This document shows positions 1 to 6,928 of a stretch of 32,001 nucleotides of DNA, one piece after another. A model generated the notes under the pieces. It did not search any database and was not told the DNA's origin. It was given only the letters and a program-made list of their open reading frames with translations. The position numbers and the translations under genes are program-made. The DNA is taken from contig CADCVE010000062.1 of NCBI GenBank assembly GCA_902806065.1, positions 1 to 32,001 on the forward strand, written 5' to 3'. Source of the stretch: an uncultured Rubrobacteraceae bacterium (GTDB lineage: Bacteria > Actinomycetota > Rubrobacteria > Rubrobacterales > Rubrobacteraceae). Each line of letters starts with the position of its first letter. Position 1 is the stretch's first letter.

Positions 1-643
1 GCACTCGCATCTGCTCGCGGTCGGTCCTCACGCGCTTGCGGACGTTCAGGCGCCCGGCCTCGCGCTCGCGAGTCCCGGCCGTAAGCTCCTCCTCGCTCCT
101 CTGTACACGGAGCTCGTCCTCGTCCTCGAGGTCGCTGCCGCGGGACTGGTGCACGCCCTCGTCGTCCTCCGAGTGGCCACGGAACTCGCCGGACTCGGTG
201 TCGCCCTCTCTCATACCGGGTCCGACCTTGCCGGCGTCCCCGCTATCCTGATGCTCCCCGTGATCGTTGCCGTAGTAGGAGCCGTACCCGCCACGCTGCT
301 CGGAGCCGCCTACGGCCGAAAGTCCATAGTAGCTGCGGACTTCGTTCTCGTACTCGGGAGTTATCTCACTGTCGTCATCGAACGCCGGTGCGTCCTTGAC
401 TACATTCTTCTCCTGGTTGACTACCAGTCCCTGACGCTCCTGGTCTTCGTGTACCGAGTCCATCGGGATCAGAGTTGACTTGAGCCCCAAAAGACCCATC
501 TTCACGCCTATGTACTCCGGCTGGTCGTTCTCGTCGAGAAAGAGATCGTCTACCTTGCCGATCTTATCCCCATCACGGTCGTACACGGTGTACCCCGCGT
601 ACTGGTCTTCCATCGCTGTGAACCTGTCGTTACGCTCTTCCAT
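1..643 (-). CDS. PRC-barrel / DUF2382 stress protein (3' end cut off by window edge)
   Basis: Read by hand on the minus strand from the ATG at 643, with a GAGGAGA ribosome site at 651-657. The frame stays open to base 1, so the gene is truncated by the window (214 codons seen). Residues about 8-85 form a PRC-barrel domain (YAGYTVYDRDGDKIGKVDDL, then PEYIGVKMGLLGLKSTLIP). A hydrophilic Gly/Asp/Glu-rich linker follows. From about residue 180 the start of a DUF2382 (YsnF/AvaK) domain is visible (ELRVQRSEEEL, GRLNVRKRV). Such proteins are usually described as general stress proteins; the molecular role is not established. A tandem 22-bp repeat lies about 250 bp upstream of the start and could regulate it. 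The domain call is firm, the function is not. Confidence 0.9.
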   Translation of the reverse strand, partial: MEERNDRFTAMEDQYAGYTVYDRDGDKIGKVDDLFLDENDQPEYIGVKMGLLGLKSTLIPMDSVHEDQERQGLVVNQEKNVVKDAPAFDDDSEITPEYENEVRSYYGLSAVGGSEQRGGYGSYYGNDHGEHQDSGDAGKVGPGMREGDTESGEFRGHSEDDEGVHQSRGSDLEDEDELRVQRSEEELTAGTREREAGRLNVRKRVRTDREQMRV

Positions 644-1057
644 AGTTCAATCTCCTCTATTTAGAGTTTCCCTGTAGTACCTTGGTTGCCCTTCTCTTCA
701 GGCCAGATTCAATCTTCCTACAGCCTTGTTCCATACCGGAACGCTAACTCTCCTCTCTATTGTGAATCCGTGTCAGAGAACAGCATGTCCAAAACAACCC
801 TTTCGTACTGGGTCTGCTGTATAAGACAGCAGCCGTAAGGTATTAGTTGCAATTTGAGGCCCTCGATAGACGTTTGCGGGCGAAAATGGGTCGCATTGTG
901 TAGTCGAGGTACATAAATTGTGTAGCCACTGTACATATTTAGCTGTACCAAAGTCGGACTTCATCTAGCACTGAGTTCGCAAGGTCCCTCGAATGAGGCT
1001 CGTGCTTAGAAAGTCTCTCATATTCTTGCGGCTTCTGATGATCGGTACGGTTGCCCG
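644..1057. other. intergenic stretch with a 22-bp tandem repeat
   Basis: This space lies between the 3' end of the MscS-type gene and the 5' end of the PRC-barrel gene, both on the minus strand. Short overlapping minus-strand frames of 63-64 codons (757-964) show no ribosome site or recognisable domain, and I treat them as chance. The only clear structure is the tandem repeat at 895-938. Confidence 0.5.
895..938 (-). promoter_or_regulatory. two tandem 22-bp repeats upstream of the DUF2382 gene
   Basis: The units at 895-916 and 917-938 each begin ATTGTGTAG and have GTACATA near the end, with a variable 5-base core (about 17 of 22 bases identical). Read on the minus strand they contain CTACACAA followed by TAC, a diverged form of the TACACACT-N4-TACAT element found five times elsewhere in the window, in the orientation of the downstream minus-strand gene. 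A protein-binding site is an inference. Confidence 0.45.
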
Positions 1058-1888
1058 TTAGCGATCCTCGTATGGCTGTGGCGTAGCCTCGTGCTTCTCT
1101 ACCACGTGCGTTAGGAAGTGCGAGTTGGGTACGAGGTAAACGCTTCCGTTGGGACCGCGAACGGTAGTCATAGTGTGGCCTATGCGCTCGACGGTTCCGG
1201 AGACGCCGTTGAGGCTGATCTCGTCTCCTTCGGTTATGCCTTCCGAGATATGCCGGCTGGCGGCCACGTTTCCGGAGATCTCTCTAAGTCCTAGCCCCAG
1301 AGCCAGGGCCGCCGCGAGGGCCGCCGCCCCGAGCCCGATGATGGTCACGACGATGAGGATGGTGACATCGATGCCCAGCACGGCCGCCGCCAGTATCGCC
1401 GCGATAAAGATGACGCTGAAGCGAACAAACGTCTTGAGCCCTCCGGTGCGGTTCACCCCCACCTCGGAGAGTACCCGTCCGGTCAACCGGGCCAACAAAC
1501 CCGCTGACGCGGCCCCGAGGATCAGGGTCATAACCGCGACCAAGGCTCGCGGAGCGTACAAGAGGAGCTGGTTTATGGTGCCGGCAAGGATGTCCAGCCC
1601 CAAGGACGCCATGGCAGTAACGACCGCGAGCGCGAGGACGGCGTAGAAAACCAGCGTGCCTGCTAACTGCGATGGGGTGCGATCTATACCGCCCTCGTGC
1701 ATCAGGTTCGTTACGCCGGCCTTCTCGCAGAGCTGGTCGAACCGTACCCGCCGGAGCAGGAAGGGCGTAAACCGCCCGGCGAGAACCGCCAGCAAGAACC
1801 CTAGCACCAGGAGCGTAAAGGCTCCCACTATTCGGGGAACATAAACAACGAACGCTTCTATCAGTTCATTCAAGGCAACCTCCCCCAT
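1058..1888 (-). CDS. small-conductance mechanosensitive channel, MscS family
   Basis: 276 aa. The N-terminal half has repeated hydrophobic helices of the 'conserved TM helix' type, at about residues 12-35, 80-100 and 105-130. The second half has the MscS signature: pore-lining Gly/Ala-rich TM (LGAAALAAALALGLGLRE, about 190-207), then a beta domain (ISEGITEGDEISLNGVSGTVERIG, with GPNGSVYLVPN). It should open under membrane tension and release osmolytes. It is the last gene of a three-gene operon: its ATG directly abuts the TAG of the anti-sigma-like gene, so translation is probably coupled. It is short for MscS, as expected for a version lacking most of the cytoplasmic cage. Its placement behind a sigma/anti-sigma pair suggests envelope or osmotic stress control. 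Confidence 0.9.
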   Translation of the reverse strand: MGEVALNELIEAFVVYVPRIVGAFTLLVLGFLLAVLAGRFTPFLLRRVRFDQLCEKAGVTNLMHEGGIDRTPSQLAGTLVFYAVLALAVVTAMASLGLDILAGTINQLLLYAPRALVAVMTLILGAASAGLLARLTGRVLSEVGVNRTGGLKTFVRFSVIFIAAILAAAVLGIDVTILIVVTIIGLGAAALAAALALGLGLREISGNVAASRHISEGITEGDEISLNGVSGTVERIGHTMTTVRGPNGSVYLVPNSHFLTHVVEKHEATPQPYEDR

Positions 1889-2200
1889 CTAAGCCAACCT
1901 CAGAAAATAGATAAGAGCCCTTCCGTAAGCTCCCAGAACGTTACCCAACAGATTTGCCGCCGCATCGAGATACGCATTCAGGGTGATCTGCACGGTTATC
2001 CGCGTCCGCAGGTCGGCCGGAACTCGAATCTCCTCGGTCGCAGCGGCCGACAGCAAGACGAAGAGCCGCTCATAACGCGAGAGTTCGGTCTGCAGGCGAG
2101 GAGATTCGACGAGAGCAGCCTCCACCCACTCATTTTCCTCCTCCGACAGCTCACCGGCGACATACGCGAGCAGAAGCTCTTCGACGTTCTCGACGTTCAT
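1889..2200 (-). CDS. anti-sigma-factor-like protein without zinc ligands
   Basis: 103 aa from the ATG at 2200, which overlaps the sigma gene's stop in an ATGA. A longer frame exists, but the overlap and operon position favour this start. The N-terminal fold (LLLAYVAGELSEEENEWVEA, then SPRLQTELSRYE) resembles the anti-sigma domain of zf-HC2 proteins, but the usual HxxxCxxC is absent: the SPRLQTEL segment stands where Cys-x-x-Cys would be. The C-terminal 25 residues (about 78-103) are Ala/Leu-rich and could be a membrane helix. Inferred role: sequester the upstream sigma factor at the membrane. Similarity is by pattern only, so the call rests mainly on context. Confidence 0.7.
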   Translation of the reverse strand: MNVENVEELLLAYVAGELSEEENEWVEAALVESPRLQTELSRYERLFVLLSAAATEEIRVPADLRTRITVQITLNAYLDAAANLLGNVLGAYGRALIYFLRLA

Positions 2201-2751
2201 GTCAGCAACTCTTTCAATTGTCCCCGGCCCCGATGAACCCAACTCTTGGCCGTACCTTCGGCTATCCCCAGCGACTCGGCGGTCTCCCGGTAGGTTAACC
2301 CCTCAAGGTCGCGCAGCACAACCGCGGCGCGGTGGTTAGGCTGCACGATTTGCAAGGCTTCGTGAAGCTGGGCCGCCGCTTCGGATTTCATCAGTTCGGC
2401 TTCGGGAGTTTCGAGACCGGAGATAGACTCTGCCAAGTCCATGCTCGCGCGCGGAAGTTCCCGCCGGCTGCGCTGGTTCAGGCTAACGTTCATCGCCAAG
2501 CGTAGCATCCAGGTCTTGAACGCGCTGCGCCCCTGGAAAGTATCCAGCTTTCTGTAAGCCCGGAGAAAAGCCTCTTGACTGGCGTCCCTGGCATCCTCTC
2601 GGTTACCGAGTACCCGGTAACATGCCCGGTACACAACCGCCTGGTGACGCCGGACCAACTCTGAGAAAGCCCTTCGGTCGCTGTCATTTTGAATCCGCTC
2701 TACGAGTATGCCATCGTCTGTATCTTTAAGATTAGACAAGCTGGGACTCAA
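2197..2751 (-). CDS. ECF (sigma-70 family) RNA polymerase sigma factor
   Basis: 184 aa when started at the TTG at 2751, chosen because a perfect AGGAGG (2760-2765) sits 8 nt upstream. The frame runs to 2958, but the extra 69 residues look non-coding. Region 2 spans about residues 28-95 (FSELVRRHQAVVYRACYRVL, DARDASQEAFLRAYRKL, FKTWMLRLAMN). Region 4 spans about 130-184 (LRDLEGLTYRETAESLGI, GTAKSWVHRGRGQLKEL). First gene of the sigma/anti-sigma/MscS operon. A palindrome at 2784-2797, about 33 bp upstream of the start, could be an operator. The family is certain; the signal sensed is unknown. Confidence 0.92.
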   Translation of the reverse strand: MSPSLSNLKDTDDGILVERIQNDSDRRAFSELVRRHQAVVYRACYRVLGNREDARDASQEAFLRAYRKLDTFQGRSAFKTWMLRLAMNVSLNQRSRRELPRASMDLAESISGLETPEAELMKSEAAAQLHEALQIVQPNHRAAVVLRDLEGLTYRETAESLGIAEGTAKSWVHRGRGQLKELLT

Positions 2752-2783
2752 ATTCGTTGCCTCCTGGGCCTTAACCGGATCTA

Positions 2784-2797
2784 CGTACCCAGGTACG
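2784..2797. promoter_or_regulatory. CGTACC-N2-GGTACG palindrome upstream of the ECF sigma gene
   Basis: A perfect 6+6 bp inverted repeat with a 2-bp spacer lies just upstream of the sigma gene's ribosome site. Its position suits an operator or a 5'-leader structure. It is short enough to occur by chance. Confidence 0.25.
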
Positions 2798-2936
2798 ATG
2801 CAACTTATGCGGTGTAGAGAAGGCCATAGGATAACCCCAAGCGCCACTTCAGTCCAGACAAGACGCCGTAAGAGAGCGTATAAGCTGAGAGGGTATTGGA
2901 AGAAGGCGCGATGGGTTTCGAAGAGGAGCGGAGGAG

Positions 2937-3453
2937 CATGAAGGGCAAAATGGCCCAACGGCCGGACTTGACCGGGCAGCGGATACGATAGAGGAGCGGT
3001 TCGGGAAGATCTTCGCGGACTACGAGCGCCGGTTACGCGAGGAGAACCGCCTTCTTGTCATCGGAGATAGTCCAACGAGGTAGCACCTAGAGATAAGCGC
3101 ACACGGTGTGTGTAGCACGCGTCGAAGGTGCTGCGAGGCGAGGAGAAGTCTCTGCTCACGATGGAAGAAGAGATCTACAGGAAAACCGGAGCCGCCAAGG
3201 AGCCCTTGAACCCGCACCCGGATGAGTCTTTCAGGGCGGGGTGGTGCTGTATCTGCTCCGACTGTTTTCGATCGGAGTGTATCGGGGTGCGTAGTAGAGG
3301 CACCATACAACGGCGGAGACTCCGGGTAGCCTGAGGAATACGGAGTCAGACGGGTGAGCGCCTCGCAAAGGGGCATACACACTCTGATACATTCTCGGTG
3401 GAAACCGCTAGATCCGAGGTTATTGCATGTAGAATAGCTCGTAATGTTCTATT
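2937..3453 (+). other. non-coding or decayed stretch with possible gene fragments
   Basis: Two plus-strand pieces look partly protein-like. At about 2955-3081 an open frame ends with IEERFGKIFADYERRLREEN and stops at a TAG, but it has no in-frame start; an ATG at 2939 behind GGAGG is out of frame with it, as in a frameshifted small gene. At 3161-3334 a 57-codon frame starting MEEEIYRKTG contains a Cys cluster (CCICSDCFRSEC). I recognise neither, and both may be remnants. The stretch ends with the regulatory element at 3376-3392. Confidence 0.25.
3376..3392 (+). promoter_or_regulatory. TACACACT-N4-TACAT element, copy 1
   Basis: TACACACT CTGA TACAT, 62 bp upstream of the GTG of the small protein at 3454. 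First of five elements with the same layout, each oriented toward the adjacent gene. The function (activator site or promoter part) is inferred from recurrence only. Confidence 0.5.
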
Positions 3454-3861
3454 GTGAGCGATTTTCATACGCTACGGCTCGTGTTCAGCGTTGCACGAGA
3501 AAGGAGCGTACGGATCTTGCGCATACTGATTGCCGTAAAGCCGCGCGTATATCGCGAAGTAGTAGCACTTTTACTCCACCAACAACGTCCGGACGCCGAG
3601 GTGTTGATCTCTCCTCCGGAGAGTCTTGACGGGGAGGTGGGGCGATTCAAGCCGCACGTGATCGTTTGCACCGAGGGAGCCGTGCCGGACATACCACCGG
3701 GTGTCCTGTGCCGGGTCGAGATGATGTTCAGCGACGGGCTGGACGCCAGGATCGGCCTTGACGGACAGGTTACGGAGGCGAAGGATGTCGGCACCAAAGA
3801 CCTACTCGCGCTCGTGGACCAGACGGCGGAGATGATCTCCGAGGGAGAGAATGTAGGCTAA
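3454..3861 (+). CDS. small protein, paralogue of the one at 6929
   Basis: 135 aa from GTG 3454. An alternative TTG at 3517 has AAGGAG 10 nt upstream and would remove 21 residues. I do not recognise a named family. The core begins RILIAVKPRVYREVVAL, an alternating beta/helix pattern like the first beta-alpha unit of a receiver or other Rossmann-like fold. Later come DAEVLISPPESLDGEVGRF and DGLDARIGLDG, shared with the paralogue 3 kb away. No signal peptide or membrane helix. It carries the recurring element 62 bp upstream and ends convergent with the YjdF-like gene. It is real coding sequence, because two diverged copies keep the same frame and motifs. Confidence 0.75.
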   Translation: MSDFHTLRLVFSVARERSVRILRILIAVKPRVYREVVALLLHQQRPDAEVLISPPESLDGEVGRFKPHVIVCTEGAVPDIPPGVLCRVEMMFSDGLDARIGLDGQVTEAKDVGTKDLLALVDQTAEMISEGENVG

Positions 3862-3925
3862 CCTGTCCCGCCGCCAGGTGGCACCTCCTCTTCGCATGCA
3901 TCGCCGAGCTTTGCGGCGAGGTTCG

Positions 3926-4357
3926 TTACCGAACCCGGGGACGGCGGGAGTTCGTGCGCGAGCGCCCGAAGAGCCGGTCGAGGTAGCGGTCGGCGATCCA
4001 GGCCCCCAACGCGCCGCCGAGGATGCCGAGGAAGATGTCGAAGAACGTATCGGGCAGGGCGCGGTCTATATGAATACCCATCAGGTCCATTAGTATCTCT
4101 ATCCCCTCCCACGCCGTCGCACCGACGAGGCCGATCACGGAACCCGTGATGATAGCGTGCCGCGGGGTATTAAAGAATTCGTCGTCGCCCCCGCCCCGAT
4201 AGACGATCTCGGCCACGATCGCGACGAGCACGAGTGGCGTGAGTATGTGAGCGACCTCATCGTAGAGCGGTACGGGCTCGAAAAGGTTCCACGCGAACCC
4301 GGCCCCGTTCAAGACCGCGCAGAAGACGACCAGCGTTACCACCCAAACGCGCGGCAC
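3926..4357 (-). CDS. YjdF-like (DUF2238-type) integral membrane protein
   Basis: 143 aa with about four membrane segments (residues about 5-25, 35-55, 70-90, 105-125). LYDEVAHILTPLVLV and DTFFDIFLGILGGALGAW carry the spaced acidic and His residues typical of the DUF2238/YjdF group. Biochemical role unknown. The start is GTG (MPRVWVV); the codon sits 5 bp after the stop of the AIM24-like remnant, so the two were probably one transcript. The C-terminus is short and basic. It ends 64 bp from the convergent small gene at 3454. The family call is by pattern and moderate. Confidence 0.7.
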   Translation of the reverse strand: MPRVWVVTLVVFCAVLNGAGFAWNLFEPVPLYDEVAHILTPLVLVAIVAEIVYRGGGDDEFFNTPRHAIITGSVIGLVGATAWEGIEILMDLMGIHIDRALPDTFFDIFLGILGGALGAWIADRYLDRLFGRSRTNSRRPRVR

Positions 4358-4362
4358 CTTCC

Positions 4363-4569
4363 CTAACCCCCCACCGAGCTACCGTCGAAAGCCAACGCAC
4401 ACACCCTTGTGAGCGAACCCCACCTCACCCTGTAGGCGGCCATCGAGCGCAGCTTCGCCTGGACCGATTCACCCTCCAACCTAACCTTCAGAAGCGGAGA
4501 GTTCTGCAGCGTGAACGTTCCGGTCGGGGGCACTTCCTCGAACTGGTTGAGATTCGTCTCACTCACCAC
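4363..4569 (-). pseudogene. truncated, frameshifted AIM24-like gene
   Basis: 68 codons from GTG 4569 behind AGGAGG. The N-terminal 45 residues (GTFTLQNSPLLKVRLEGES, VQAKLRSMAAYR) resemble the start of AIM24/TIGR00266 proteins, which have a conserved 'S-M-x-A-Y' segment. After AAYR the expected continuation (GEVGFAHKGVC) is in the next reading frame and stops after FRR, so the gene carries a frameshift and lacks the rest of a domain that is normally over 200 aa. AIM24 family function in bacteria is poorly defined. Adjacent to, and same strand as, the YjdF-like gene. Confidence 0.6.
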
Positions 4570-4641
4570 GCCACCTCCTGGTCGTAAGTCGTTACGGACA
4601 TATCGATGTTTGCACCTGTAATTCGTGTATCGTCAAACTTC

Positions 4642-4716
4642 TTAGAGCAGAAACAGGATAGCGTTCACAAGGAGGGTCAAGGTCACGCTCAAGACCACAC
4701 TGACCAGCACCCACAA
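4642..4716 (-). CDS. possible 24-residue single-helix membrane peptide
   Basis: TTG at 4716 with AGGGGG 7 nt upstream, stop TAA at 4642-4644. The product is almost entirely hydrophobic (LWVLVSVVLSV, TLTLLVNAILFLL), fit for one membrane helix. It precedes the AIM24-like remnant by 72 bp on the same strand. No family is recognised; coding potential rests on the ribosome site and the composition alone. Confidence 0.35.
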   Translation of the reverse strand: MWVLVSVVLSVTLTLLVNAILFLL

Positions 4717-4873
4717 TAAACATCCCCCTGGAATACGCAACTATGCGACCCACCTTTCCTCGTCAAGATAGACTATCTTATTCTGCTACCAGCCGCGTCG
4801 ATTCTACCCGCGGTTCCGGACGACTCACTTGGGAGACCGCCGGGACTCCAGGATCGGACCGAGGCGAAAACTT

Positions 4874-5353
4874 CTACAGTTCGACCTCGACGTACTTGTC
4901 GTGCCCCTCTCGACGCTCGCGTTCGGGCAGGTCGAGGCTGCGGAGCAGCTTCAGCATGCCCCTGTTTCCGTGCATGACCAGCGCGTAGAAGCGCCTAGCT
5001 CCGTTATCACGCGCGGTGGCGACCAGCTGGTGAGTCAGGCCGACGCCCACCCCACGTTCCTGCCAGAGGTCCTCCACGAGGGCCGCATACTCGGCCCGAT
5101 CGCTACCCACTTCGCGGTCGTAGCGTGCGACCGCGATAATTTCGTCCGATTCGCTGGGATCCAGCGCGACCAAGGCGTAGTGGTTCGTGTTGTCGGTGTG
5201 GGCGAAATACCTGGCCTTCTCATCGTTCAACTCTCTCATAGGACCGAAGAAACGCAGGTAGATCGAACGCTCGCTAAGCCGACCGTGGAACCGTTGCAGG
5301 GCGGAAGCGTCACCGGGCCGGATAGTGCGAACCGATAATGCTGTGCCATCTCC
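4874..5353 (-). pseudogene. GNAT acetyltransferase, 3' part, interrupted by IS630
   Basis: 159 codons downstream of the IS insertion encode a GNAT N-acetyltransferase: SVRTIRPGDASALQRFHGRL at the start, FFGPMRELNDEK, then the acetyl-CoA loop region LWQERGVGVGLTHQLV (about 70 residues from the C-terminus) and MLKLLRSLDLPE. The remaining frame has no start of its own before the IS (it reads on into the IS to an ATG at 5485). Joining this piece to 6432-6477, with one copy of the TA duplication, restores an uninterrupted 175-aa gene. GNAT enzymes transfer acetyl groups to small molecules or proteins; the substrate is unknown. Confidence 0.85.
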
Positions 5354-5380
5354 TAAGTACCTCCAACATATAATTGCCGA

Positions 5381-6417
5381 ATGCCACCAGCACGCTTCAT
5401 CCGACTGACCCAAGAACAAGACGCCCGCCTGCGAGAGATCGAGCAGGACCCCCACCTCAAGCCGAAGGTGCGTCTGCGCGCCCAAGTGCTACGCCTGTCC
5501 AATCGAGGGGAGCGCGTGGAGCAGATCGCCGTCTACACCGGGCGCAGCCCTACAAGCGTCCTGCGCGACTTCGACCGGTGGAAGGAGCGCGGTTCGGAAG
5601 GCCTAGCGGACGGAACCGCCCCAGGCAACCCGCCGCGTGTCACCGGGGAGGTGAAGGCTTTCATGGAGGAGAATCTCGCCGAGGAGAGAACCTGGAACGC
5701 CAAGCAGTTAGCCGAGGCCGTCGGAGAGCGTTTCGGGATCGTCGTGGGAGCCGAGGCCATTCGCCAGCATCTGGCGGCGATGGGCTACCGCTGGAAGCGT
5801 ACTCGCTACGCGCCATCTAAGCCACCGGACCCCGAAGAGGAGTGTGAAGCCCGGAAAGAGCTGGAGGCGCTAAAAAAGGGGCTTCGGAGGGCGAACTCGT
5901 TCTGAAGTACCTGGACCAGAGCGGGGTCTCGTTGTGCCTGCCCCCCGCGTACTGCTGGACGAGGAAGGGGCGAGAGCACCAGCACCGGGTGAGGACTCGG
6001 TGGGGAAAGCAAGGACGGATCAACCTGATCGGCACTCTCGCTCTGGCCTCTTCGGGGAACGAGCGGCTGGAGTACCGGATGTTGGAGGGCTCGTGCAGGA
6101 CGGGGGAGGTGCTCTCTTACCTGAACGATTTGGCCGAGAGGGCCGAGCGGGAGGGCAAGCCGGTCGTGGTGGTGCTGGACAATGCGCCGTTTCACAAAGC
6201 CGGGGCGGTGAGGGACGCGCGGACCGGGTGGGAGGCGAAGGGACTGAAACTCTACTATCTGCCGGCGTACTGTCCGCACCTGAACCTCATCGAGGGGGTG
6301 TGGCGTAGGCTCAAGGGCTTCCTGATGCCAAGGCGCTTCTACGACTCGTTGGCTGAGCTAAAGCAGGCCGTGGTGAGTGCCCTGAGGCTACTTGGTGCCG
6401 TGGAGCTTCAGTGTTAG
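5381..6417 (+). CDS. IS630 transposase, two frames joined by a -1 frameshift
   Basis: The first frame (5381-5905) encodes the helix-turn-helix part (RLREIEQDPHLKPKVRLRAQ, AVYTGRSPTSVLRDFDRW, ERTWNAKQLAEAV). The second ends at 6417 and encodes the DDE catalytic domain: LKYLDQSGV (first Asp), VVVVLDNAPFHKA (second Asp) and CPHLNLIEGVWRRLK (Glu). The frames meet at A AAA AAG (5872-5878), a classic slippery heptamer in the correct phase; a -1 slip gives a 345-aa protein, the usual size for IS630. Programmed frameshifting is therefore likely rather than mutation. The element may be active. Confidence 0.9.
5872..5878 (+). other. A AAA AAG slippery heptamer (-1 frameshift site)
   Basis: Zero-frame codons are CTA AAA AAG GGG. 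After a -1 shift translation continues as KKGASEGELVLKYLDQ into the catalytic frame. I did not identify a defined stimulatory stem-loop, though the downstream sequence is G-rich. Confidence 0.75.
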
Positions 6418-6431
6418 CTTGGAGGTACTTA

Positions 6432-6477
6432 AGGTAAGTGTTTTGTGTTCTTGCTTGGCCTCTGTTTGTCGACTCAT
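6432..6477 (-). pseudogene. GNAT acetyltransferase, 5' part, on the far side of IS630
   Basis: ATG at 6475-6477 with AAGGAG 8 nt upstream starts MSRQTEAKQEHKTLT. With the IS and one TA removed this continues in frame as L-GDGTALSVRTIRPGD into the piece at 4874-5353. The native promoter region and the recurring element (6650-6670, minus orientation) remain attached to this side, so the downstream part has probably lost normal expression. Confidence 0.82.
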
Positions 6478-6649
6478 TCTTTACACTCCTTGGTCTCGCC
6501 GTGCGTTTCCTGGACGGGTCGCTCGCTCGATAAGAAGCCCGGTACACATAGTAAGGGGAAAGGAGAAGTCGGTACCGGGCTGGAACACTACACAAAGATA
6601 GCCCACCCCCAGCTACCTCAAAAGCTGATCCGGGCGATTTCCGTTCAAA

Positions 6650-6670
6650 ATGTATCGAAATGTGTAGTGG
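6650..6670 (-). promoter_or_regulatory. TACACATT-N4-TACAT element, copy 3 (minus)
   Basis: On the minus strand: CCAC, TACACATT, TCGA, TACAT. It lies 173 bp upstream of the GNAT ATG and points toward it. It also shares the CCAC prefix with the copies at 8096 and 10139. Confidence 0.5.
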
Positions 6671-6823
6671 AGAACCATCGCGATGTATGTAACGTACGTG
6701 TTGGAGCTACATCGAAAGGCATACTCAACTACGAGAGGTTGCATTAGTGGAGGCTTCGGGCGGATAGCAGCGTACCGTGGCAGGCGAGGCTGACTGGATA
6801 GGGCGTGCACATACTTCTGCCCG

Positions 6824-6840
6824 TACATACTTTGATACAT
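6824..6840 (+). promoter_or_regulatory. TACATACT-N4-TACAT element, copy 2
   Basis: TACATACT TTGA TACAT, 89 bp upstream of the small gene at 6929. A further ACATACT half-site lies just upstream (about 6809-6815), so this copy may have three half-sites. Confidence 0.5.
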
Positions 6841-6928
6841 TTTACCTTGCATCGATCAAATGTGTCTTCTGCAAGGATATACTCTCTTCACAAAGCTATC
6901 TGTGGGCGGTTTGTGTACGTAGCGTTTC

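Larger units (their letters stand above)
5356..6429 (+). mobile_element. IS630-family insertion sequence
   Basis: 1074 bp bounded by perfect inverted ends AGTACCTCCAA (5356-5366) and TTGGAGGTACT (6419-6429), flanked on each side by TA (5354-5355, 6430-6431), the target duplication typical of IS630/Tc1 elements. It contains a single transposase gene in two overlapping frames. It is inserted near the 5' end of the GNAT gene, in opposite orientation to it. The exact ends and the intact target duplication point to a fairly recent insertion. Confidence 0.92.
6478..6928. other. divergent regulatory region between the GNAT start and the small gene at 6929
   Basis: No gene is supported here. The stretch holds two copies of the recurring element, one pointing left to the GNAT gene and one pointing right to the small protein, as expected of a divergent promoter region. 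Short frames in all directions lack ribosome sites and family features. Confidence 0.55.

Noticed and set aside
2752-2958. N-terminal extension of the ECF sigma factor
   Set aside because: The TTG at 2751 has a perfect AGGAGG; the extension is not sigma-like.
5533-5760. Minus-strand frame inside IS630
   Set aside because: Shadow of the transposase, without ribosome site.
6613-6852. 79-codon minus-strand frame
   Set aside because: Covers the divergent regulatory region with both elements; no family features.
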